Shown piece after piece: positions 8,544 to 17,800 of a stretch of 64,000 nucleotides of DNA. The notes below the pieces were generated by a model. That model saw only the letters and a program-made list of their open reading frames with translations, made no database searches and was not told where the DNA came from. Made by a program: the position numbers and the translations under genes. Within the stretch, counting starts at the first letter, position 1. Each line of letters starts with the position of its first letter. Source of the DNA: Streptomyces triculaminicus (lineage in GTDB: Bacteria > Actinomycetota > Actinomycetes > Streptomycetales > Streptomycetaceae); NCBI RefSeq assembly GCF_017349075.1, contig NZ_JAFMOF010000002.1, forward strand, positions 744,001 to 808,000, written 5' to 3'.

Positions 8544-8822
8544 TTAACCAACCGGATCGAGCTCCGCGCCCTCAGCAACCGACTCCGACTCGAGAAAGAA
8601 CCTGAGGTCCTTCTCTCGCTCAGGCCACTCGAAGGTCTGGGAGAGCTCCGGCCACATGTCTGGGGTCAGCTCCCAACGGCCAATATCACCGTCAGAGCCG
8701 CCCAAATCGAAAAGAGAACGGGCAACGGCCAGCTGCTTGCGGTTGGAAAGAATACGGCACTTCACGGCGCCGTCCTGACCGTACCCCACAAGAACGTAGC
8801 GTACCCCGCTTACCCTTACCAT
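8544..8822 (-). CDS. Candidate immunity protein for the RHS toxin
   Basis: A 92-residue, acidic, soluble protein of no recognised family. It starts with ATG 8822, one base after the stop of the RHS toxin gene, with AGGA overlapping the toxin's last codons, so translation is coupled. A longer in-frame start at 8903 would overlap the toxin and is not favoured. Small, acidic, cytosolic proteins encoded directly after polymorphic toxins are normally the cognate immunity protein that binds the C-terminal toxin domain; that role is inferred from position and size, not from sequence similarity. Confidence 0.65.
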   Translation of the reverse strand: MVRVSGVRYVLVGYGQDGAVKCRILSNRKQLAVARSLFDLGGSDGDIGRWELTPDMWPELSQTFEWPEREKDLRFFLESESVAEGAELDPVG

Positions 8823-8823
8823 C

Positions 8824-11800
8824 CTATTTCTTCTCTCTCCTGCTGTTTCTACTGATCCACCTGATGTGGTCCAACGGGCTCTCGGCATTTGGATGCGGAG
8901 CACCCAAGCCTCCCTCTCGAAGTACGGACATGCAGTAGGTCAGGCAGTCATTCTGGTACATGACGTACGGGTTACCGGTCGATCCCAGTTCCTCTTGGTA
9001 CCGCATCGCACCAGCCGCATCAGGAAGATCGAAGACACGAGTCTCCGTCGGCTGCTTGGATCCGCCACGAACCTTGATGATGGTGTCGGTTTCCGTCTTG
9101 TTCGGCACGAGATGGGTGTGGGAAGCGGAGCTTCCGTCCGTGACCTCGATGCTGAAGTGAGTGTCGTTGCCAGTGCCGTACCGATTAAGTCGCGCCGTGC
9201 CAGGTGTGCAGTTATGCACCAGAACCGACGTGTCTCCGGCCAGCACATAGTACGTGTGCAGTCCGTCGACCGTGAGGTCGTACGTGACGGCGTCCGCGTG
9301 GTACAGCCGGACCGTCTTGACCTCGACGTTGCCCGTCTCCGTCTGGAGAAGGTCGCCCTCGTGGAGGTCCTTGGCCTCGGCGAAGGAGGACTGCGTCTGG
9401 TCGTAGAAGGGGTGGTGGTAGGTGGTGGTGATGGTCGACGGGGAAGCCGGCGATGCGGTGGCCGTGGTCGGGGTCAGGACTGCCGCGGCTGCGGCCACGG
9501 CGGCGACACCGGCTGCGGCCTTCTTCAGGACTCGGGATCCCAGGCCACCGGTCTTGGTGGTCGGGGCGACCGTGACGTCCACGAAGTCGCGGTCGGTACG
9601 GGTGACGATGACCTTGTCGACCTTGTGGGTCTCCGTGGTCCCCGGCTTGCCCGGAACCGCGTTCTTGACCTGGTCGCCCGCCTTGATCTCGTCGATTCGC
9701 TTGGACGAGCCGTCGGCCATGGCCACACGGGTCTCACCGGTGAAGCTGTGCGGCCTCGGTGGGCAGGACGGCCCCGCCTCCGCCTCGGCGCGTCCGGCGC
9801 TCAGACGGCCCTTGGCTCGAGCCGCCGCTGCGAAGCCGACCGTGCCTACCGCACCGCCCACCGCACCTTCCGCCGCACCGCTGGCCGCTGCCCTGCCCGC
9901 ACCCGACCAGGAGCAGCCCGCCCCGCTGTGGGAGCAACTGATGCCGTATTCCGTGGCACCGACCGAGCCGCCCGATATGCCGCCTACCGCAGCACCTTCA
10001 AGGGTGCTGGAGACGACCTTCGGCAGGATGCCGCCGAGCGCCGACTCCGCGAGCTTGCCGCCGAGTGCGCCGCCGAGTGCGCCGCCGAGTGCGCCGCCTG
10101 CGGCGCCCATGCCGACCGCGCCCGCGAAGGCGGTCACCGAGCAGGCGCCGGACTGGCCGGACATGCACTTCGCGCCCTGACTGATGGCTCCGCCGACCGC
10201 GCCGGCCAGTGCGCCACAACCCGCCGCGCCCACGATGGGGCCGATGCCCGTGGGGGCAAGCGCTGCCTCGCAGCCGGCGAAGACGACAGCCGAAGCCGCG
10301 AACGAGGCGATGGCCGCGGCGTGGTTCTTGACGAAGACCGCAGCGGTATTAACTGCCTTGGCGGTCGCGTGGTAAGCGGTCTTCACCGCTTGGACGGTGT
10401 GGTGGTACGCGTGGCTCACCACGTGTTTCGTCACGTGATAGGCGTGACTCGCGGTGCGTCTGACGTAGCGGTAGCCGTCGTGGACCGCCCGGCTCACCCG
10501 GGACACCTGCCGGTGCACGTAGCGCGACGCCGCGTGGTAGGTGTGCTTCACGTAGGACGAGGCGCGGTGGTACGAGCTGGAGACCCAGCTCGAGGCGTGC
10601 TCGTAGGCGCTGGTCGCCCAGGACGACACGGTGCTGGTGACGCTGCTCGTCCAGGACGAGAAGCTGTTCCAGCCGCTCGAGACGGCGGACGTCGTGCTGC
10701 TCCAGGCGCTGGACGCCTTCTTCTTGAGGTTGCCCCACCAGCCGTGGCCGGAGGGGTCGGTGCCCTTGAGGGGGTTGTCGTCGACGTATGCGAACGGGTT
10801 GGCGGTGACCGAGTTCGGGACCGGGTCGAAGGCCATCGTGTCGCGGTTCATGAACTGGCCGGTGGACGGGTTGTACCAGCGGGCGGCCATGTTGACCTTG
10901 CCCGAGGCGTTGTCCGTCCAGCCCGACTGGTAGCCGAGCCGGCCCAGCGGGGCGCCGGTCGTGCCCGTGGGGTTGCCCAGCGGGTCGTAGCCGACCGAGC
11001 CGCTCAGTTCCGTGCCCGCCGCCGTGAAGTTGCCGATCACGTCGTCGTGCTGGTCGGTCAGGGCGAGGACACCGCCGGCGGACGCGCCGGGCGTGCCGAT
11101 GCCGATCAGGCCGCCGTCGGGGGTCCAGGTGTAGGTGTTGCCGCCGTCCGAGGCCACGGTGTTGCCGGTACCGGTGTAGGCGAAGGAGACCTTGGCCGCG
11201 TTCGCGCCGGTGGCGGTGACGACCCGGCCGAGGGCGTCGGTGACGTATGTCTGGGTGCCCTGGGTGAGCTGCTGGTCGAAGGCGTCCGAGGCGAAGGCGG
11301 TCGGCGTGCCGGTGGCCGTCGACTGCTGGGTCATGGTGCCCCGGGCGCTGTACCGGTAGGTGTTGGCTCCGTCGCTGGTGAGCTGGTCGCGGGCGTCGTA
11401 CGTGTACACGTTGGAGCCGACCCGGACGCGGTTGCCCGAGTCGTCGTAGCCGTACGCGGTCGTGGTGGTGCCGTTGTTCCAGGAGGTGAGGCGGTCGGCC
11501 CAGTCGTAGGTGTAGGTGTTGTTCGACGGGCCGGCCAGGCCGTTGGCGGTCTTGCTGGTGAGGTTGCCGTTGGTGTCGTAGCCGTAGCCGATGGAGGCGA
11601 CGGTGTTGCCCGCGGCGGTCTTGAGGGTGTCGTCGGTCAGCCGGTGCAGCTTGTCGTAGCCGAACCTGCGGACGTTGCCGTCCTTGTCGCCCTGCGCGTA
11701 CTGGATGCGGGTCGGCTTGGAGAGGGCGTCGTAGGTGTAGGTGAGCCGGCTTCCGGTGACCGGGTCGGTCAGGGTGGACAGGCGGCCGGCGTTGTCGTAG

Positions 11801-14800
11801 CCGTAGCCGGTGGTGCCGGCGGCGTCGCTGCGGGCCGTGACCAGGCCGTCGCCGTTGTAGGCGAAGGAGCTGGAGCCGGAGGTTCCGGCAGCGGTCAGCA
11901 GCAGGCCCCGGTCGTTGTAGGTGAAGGTGTTGGACGTCGCCGGGACGGCGGCGCTCCCGGTGAGGGCGCTGGTCGCGGCGGAGGTCATGCGGCCCTCGGC
12001 GTCGTAGCCGAAGCTACGGGTCGCCGTGCCGATCTCGGCACCGCTGCCGGACTGCGTCGTCAGGTTGCCCAGGGCGTCGTACTCGGAGGTGACCTTCACC
12101 CCGCCGGGCGCGGTCTGCGTCACCGGACGGCCGGCCGCGTCGTAGGACGTGGTGAACGTCGAGTCGGCGGCGCTGGTGTAGCTGTAGGTGGACGTCGACA
12201 CCGACGGCTCGACGACCGACTCGGGCAGGTTCCAGGAGTTGAACGTGTAGTAGCGGGCGTTGCCGCGGCCGTTGGTGAAACGGGTGCGGTGTCCGGCCGC
12301 GTCGTAGCCGAAGCCGGTCGTGATCGAGTGGGTCGCGTCGACCGGCTGGACCTGGCCGGTGACCTGGCCGAGCGCGTCGCGCGTGAAGGTGCTGGTGTGC
12401 TGGTTGGCGTCCGTGGAGGACAGCAGCTGACCGGCGGCGCTGTAGGTCGCCGACCGCGTCGAGAGCACCGTCTTCTTGTCGGTGTCCAGCGACTGCGTCC
12501 GGACCGGGTTGCCCAGCTGGTCGTAGGTGACGGTGTTCCACGTGCCGTCGGGCAGGCCGACGGCCGTCTTCTGGCCCTTCAGGTCGTAGGTGTTCTGCGT
12601 GGTGTTGCCCGCGGCGTCGGTGACCTGCGTGATCTCACCGACACGGTTGTAGCCGTAGCTGGTGCTCACACCGTTCTGCGAGGTGGTGGAGGCCAGGAAG
12701 GCGCCGCCCGGGTTGCTCGCGGAAGCCGCGTAGGAGTGGGTGGTCGTCGACGTGGTCGTGCTGGGGAAGCGCTCCAGGGCCGTCGTGGTGAGCTTGCGGC
12801 CCATGAAGTCGTACGTCGCCTGCGTCTGCGCGCCGGACGGTGACGTCACCGTCAGAGCCTCGCCGTTGGCGTCGTACACGGTGCGGGTGACGCCCTTGTT
12901 GGCGTCGGTGACCTGTGTGACGTCGCCGAGCTGGTCGTAGACGTAGCCGGTGGTGTGCTTCAGCGGGTCCGTGATCAGCGTGACGTTGCCGAGCGCGTCG
13001 TACGTCCAGTTGGTCGTGGCACCGGTGATGGGCGTGGCGGCGCCGGGCGGCGTGTAGCCGGGCAGGGTCTGGGCGGACTTGCGGCCCTCGGCGTCGTACG
13101 ACGTGGTGACGGTGTTGCCGTTGGGGTCCTGCGTCTCCGTCTGGTCGCCGAAGGTGTCGTAGCCGGCCGTGGTGGTCGGGTGCACCAGGGCCGGCGCCCC
13201 GCCGTTGATCTCCGCGTTGACCGCCGGAGCGACGGTGACGGTCTGGTGACCGGCCTCGTCGTGGGCGTAGCTGGTGACGTTGCCGTCGGGGTCGGTCATG
13301 CTCACCGGCAGGCCCCGCTTGTCCAGCTTCCAGCTCGTCGTCGCCTGGTCGCTGGACGCCGTGGTGCCGCCGGAGCGGTCGGCGCCGTACAGACGGGTGA
13401 CCTCGTCGCCGGACAGGGCGCGGGGATAGGCCTGGACGTTGTCGATCGCGCCGTTGACCTGGTTGTACAGGCCGCCGCCGGTGGTGTGGAGGGCGCCGAA
13501 GGTCGTCTGACCGGGGGCGTTCCAGGGGCTGGAGTTGGTCGCCGTGCCGGCCTGCCGGCCGTTGACGTAGAGCTTCATCGCGCCGGTGTCCGAGTCGAAC
13601 GTCGCGGCGAGATGCGTCCAGGCTCCGGCGGCCGCGCTGCCGGCCGGCACGAAAGCGGCCGGGTAGGCGGCGGTGGGGCCGTCGTTGGTGCTGGTCGCGA
13701 AGGCCCAGGCCTTGGTGGCGGCGCTGTAGCCGAGGTAGAGGGACTGGTGATTGGCCCCGCCCTGACCGACAAAGGTCTGGTCGTTGGAGGTCTGGCTGTT
13801 CAGCTTGACCCAGGCGGAGACGGAGTACGACGACGCGGTGTTGAGCGCGGGACCGTTGGTGCCGATCACGCTGCTGCTGCCGTTGAGCGAGGCCGCTCCG
13901 TCGTTCCAGGCGACGTTCGTGGCGACGGCCGTGTTGCCGGTGCCGGAGGCGTCGGTGACCGTGCTGCCGGACGTCTGGTTCAGCTGCCACCATCCGGTCG
14001 GGCGGCCGACGCCGTCCTGCCGTATGGAGCGACCGGTCAGATTGCCCATCGGGTCATAGGTGGAGCTGGTGGTGTGGACGGTGTCGCCGCCGTCGCTCAG
14101 GGTGCTGGTGGCGACCCGGTCGTCGGGCGTGTACGACACCGTGGTCGTGCGGTTGACGCCGGTCGGATCGACTGTCGTCGCGGTCACGCGGTCGGCGGCG
14201 TCGACGGCGGATTTGGTCACCGTGGCGCCGTTGTTGGTGGCCTGCTCGATGAGGTTGCCGGCCGCGTCGTAGGTGTTGGCCTGCTGGACGAAGGTGTTCT
14301 TCCCCGCCGCGTCGGACTTGGCGATCGTCGCGGTGAGGTCGTTGTCGGTGTAGGTGTACGCGGTGGTGTTGCCCATCGCGTCGGTGATGGACTGCAGCCG
14401 CCCTGCCGGGTCGTAGGCGCGGGAGGACTGGACGAGGTCCTTCGCCGGCGAGGGGTTGGCCGGGTCACCCGTGTAGCCCTTGAGGGTCTGGGTGAGCAGG
14501 TGCCCGTTCGCGTCGTAGGCGTAGGCGAGGGTGGTGCCCAGCGCGTCGCGCTCGGTGGCCTTGTTGCCGTAGGCGTCGTAGGTGAAGGACGTGGTCGCCT
14601 TCGTCGCGTCGGTGTTCGTCTCCAGTTGGTTGTACTGGTTGTACGTGGAGGAGACGGTGCGCGGCGCGTCGCCGCCGGAGAGGTCGGCGACGGTCTGCGA
14701 GGTGACCAGTCCGTCCGCGTCGTAGACCGTGCTGGTCCTCGCCTGGTGGACGGCACCGGTGACGCGGTTGGTCACCGACGGATCGGTCTGCTCGACGACC

Positions 14801-17800
14801 TGCGACTCGGCGTCGTACTTGTACTGCGTGACCAGGCCGTCGGGGAAGGTGTCGGAGACGACCTTCTTGGTGACCGGCCGGCCGAGGTTGTCGTAGCCGA
14901 AGCTGGTGACCATCCCGTTGGGGTCGGTGGTGGAGGCGACGTCGCCGTTCTTGAAATAGCTGATCGTCGTCGTGGCACCGCCCGGCGAGACCGTCCTGTA
15001 CGGCAGGCCCTTGGGCGCGTAGCCACCGTCGGCCGCCGCGATCGACGTGCCGTCGGTGTAGGCGACGGTGGTGCTCCGGCCCTTGGGCGAGCCCGGCACG
15101 GCCGGGGTCGTCACACCGGTCTTGTTGCCCGCCGCGTCATAGGAGAACGACGTCAGATACGTGTCGTCCGTCGCGGAGGACGAACGGCCGTCGCGCACGG
15201 TGGCCGGCAGGTCGTTCTGCGGGTTCGGCGTCAGCTGAGCGCTGGTGTCGTCCGGCAGGTACGTCATGTACGTCGTCGAACAGGCCTGCGCCGCCTGGTT
15301 CTGGCACGTGGTCCGGGCGACCTCGTTGCCGCGCACGTCATGGCCTGTGGTGACGACGTTGCCGTTGGGGTCGGTGACCGTGTGCTGGAAGCCGGCGGTG
15401 TCGTAGCCGTAGGTGGTCTTGGAGCCACGGCCGTCGATCTGTGCGACGGTGCGGTTGCCGTTCCACAGGTCGTACTGATACGTGACCGTCTTCGTCCCGG
15501 GGTCGGTGACCTTGACGACCTTCAGCGGGGACAGCCCGCTCGCGTTGCGCCCGGCGGACCAGTGGGCGGCGGCGTCGCCGCCGCTGAGCTCGGTCCGGTA
15601 GAAGGCGGCTTCCGCGATCGAGCCGGGGAAGTAGCCGAGGGCGTTGGTGGGACGGGCGGGCCAGCCGTTGGACTCACCGGCACCGATGTAGTTGTACCCG
15701 GCGGCCGAGCCCTTGAGCGCGGCCGTGGTGGAGCCGACCTGGACGCCGTCGAGGTACAGGTGCTGCCCCTTGCCGGATCCGGTCAGCAGGGTGTGGTGCC
15801 ACTTGCCGTCGTTGACCTGCGCGGACGAGGTCATGCCACCGGAGACGCCGTTGGTGTCCCAGAACTTGCCGTGCAGCTTGCCGTCGGTACCGACGTAGAG
15901 CGCCGGCGTCCAGTCGCCGGCGGTCGGGTTCGGGCCGTTGACGGCAGCGCTCGACTGGCTGAACAGGACGCCGCCCGCGGTGTTCCCCTGCGGGGACCTG
16001 AACCACAACTCCACCGAGTTCGGTCCGGCCTGCACCTGCTGGCTCTCGGGCAGCCGGACGAACGAGGACGACCCGTTGAAGGCCGCGCCGGTGGAGTCGG
16101 TGAAGGGGCCCTCGGAGCCGAGCGTGACATTCGCGTAGGTCGCGGCGCCGGAGTTCACCTCATTGGTCGCCTGTCCGGCACCGGCCGAGTCGCCGAGCCG
16201 GTAGTAGGCGGCCGGGGCGGAACCGAGGACGGAGGAGCGGTAGACCTCGCTGGAGCCCTGCACCGTGGGCGCGCCCATGGCCCAGGTGCCGCCGTTGGAA
16301 TCGGTCAGCCGTGTGACGTCCGCGGTGACGGGGTCGTAGGAGACCGAGGCGAAGGTCTTGCCCGAGGGACGCACGACCGAGCTCAGCAGTCCGGCCTGCC
16401 TGGTGGCGGCGCGGTACAGGTCGGTGACCTCGGGCTGGCCCAGCGGCTTCCCGTAGAAGGAGACGTTGGACAGGGAGCCCTTGAAGTAGCTGCCGTAGAA
16501 CGTCGTCGAGTTGGGGTGCGGCTGGTCGGGCCAGGTCCAGCCGAGGTAGCCGGTGCCCAGGTAGACGTTGCGGGACAGCCAGGGCTGGGCGTTGCCGCTG
16601 TCGCCGATGGACTGGCGGCCGGGGGCCGTGCCGACCTTGTTGCCGTCCAGCCACATGGTCTGCGCGGTCCAGGAACCGGCCAGGACGACGTGGTGCCACT
16701 TGCCGTCGGTGACCGACGCCGAGGTGGTGATGGGCTTGGTCTGCGTGTCGTACCAGAACAGACCGTTGAGCTTGCCGGAGCCGCCGACGTAGAGCATCGG
16801 CATGAAGTTCCCCACCGTAAGGGTGTCCTTCACCGGCTTGTCGGAGGAGGAGAAGAGCACTCCGGCCGTGTTCGACGTGGTCTTGAACCACAGCGAGACG
16901 GACTGGGACGACGAGGCGTACAGCCCCAGGTTCGGCAGCTTGACGGACGAGGACGTGCCGTTGAACTCGGCCGCGGTCATGCCGCTGCCGGCCAGCGGTC
17001 CGGGCGCTCCGAGGGTGACGTTGCTGTAGGTGGCGTTGTCACCGCCGGCCTGGGAGAGGACGGCGCTGGCGGCCGTGGTTCCGGAGGTCTCGGCGAGCGG
17101 CCAGTACGACGTGGGGCCCTGGTCGAGGACCTGGTTGTGGTACTGGGAACCCGGGTTGTAGCCGTAGCGGGCGCAGCCGGTGGTGTCGACCGGTGAGCAG
17201 ACCTGGGTCAGCTGGTCGCCGGTGTAGGAGTACGTCCAGGTGGCCGCGGTCTCCGGCTTGCCGGCGGTGGCGGGGTCGGTGACCACGGTCGCGACGTGCG
17301 CGGCGGTCGCGCCCGACGGCGTGGACCAGGTCAGGTTCAGGGACCGGCCGGAGACGGCCGAGGACATGGTCGTGATGCGGCCGGAGGACCAGACGAACTT
17401 CTGGGCGCGGCCGTTGGCGTCGGTGACGGACGTCAGACCGTACGCGCCCGAGCCGAGAGACTGGGTGAAGGCGTAGACCGTGGCGCTCTTGTCGGTGAGG
17501 GTGTAGCCGCCGCCGGAGACGGGCGCGAAGGTGGCGAAACGTCCCTGCGGTGGGGAGAACGAGCCGTCCGGGTTCTTGCCGTAGCCGACGGCTGATCCGT
17601 CGGGGTAGGTCACCTGGACGCTGGTCACCGCGCCGGAGGAGTCGTACTGCTCGGCTGCCCTGGAGTCGAAGATGCTCGACCAGCCCGCGCCGAAGGCGCC
17701 GGTGACCCGGGGGTCACGGGAGTTGTAGTCGCGGGTGACCGTCAGGGACGGACCGGGGGCCGAGACGTTGGCGTCGGTGGCCGAGGTGGTGTAGTTGCCG

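Noticed and set aside
8866..17196. Two very long plus-strand open frames (1325 and 1413 codons) opposite the RHS gene
   Set aside because: They are antisense shadows: Val/Gly/Arg-rich, no domains, no ribosome sites, and produced by the codon bias of the minus-strand gene.
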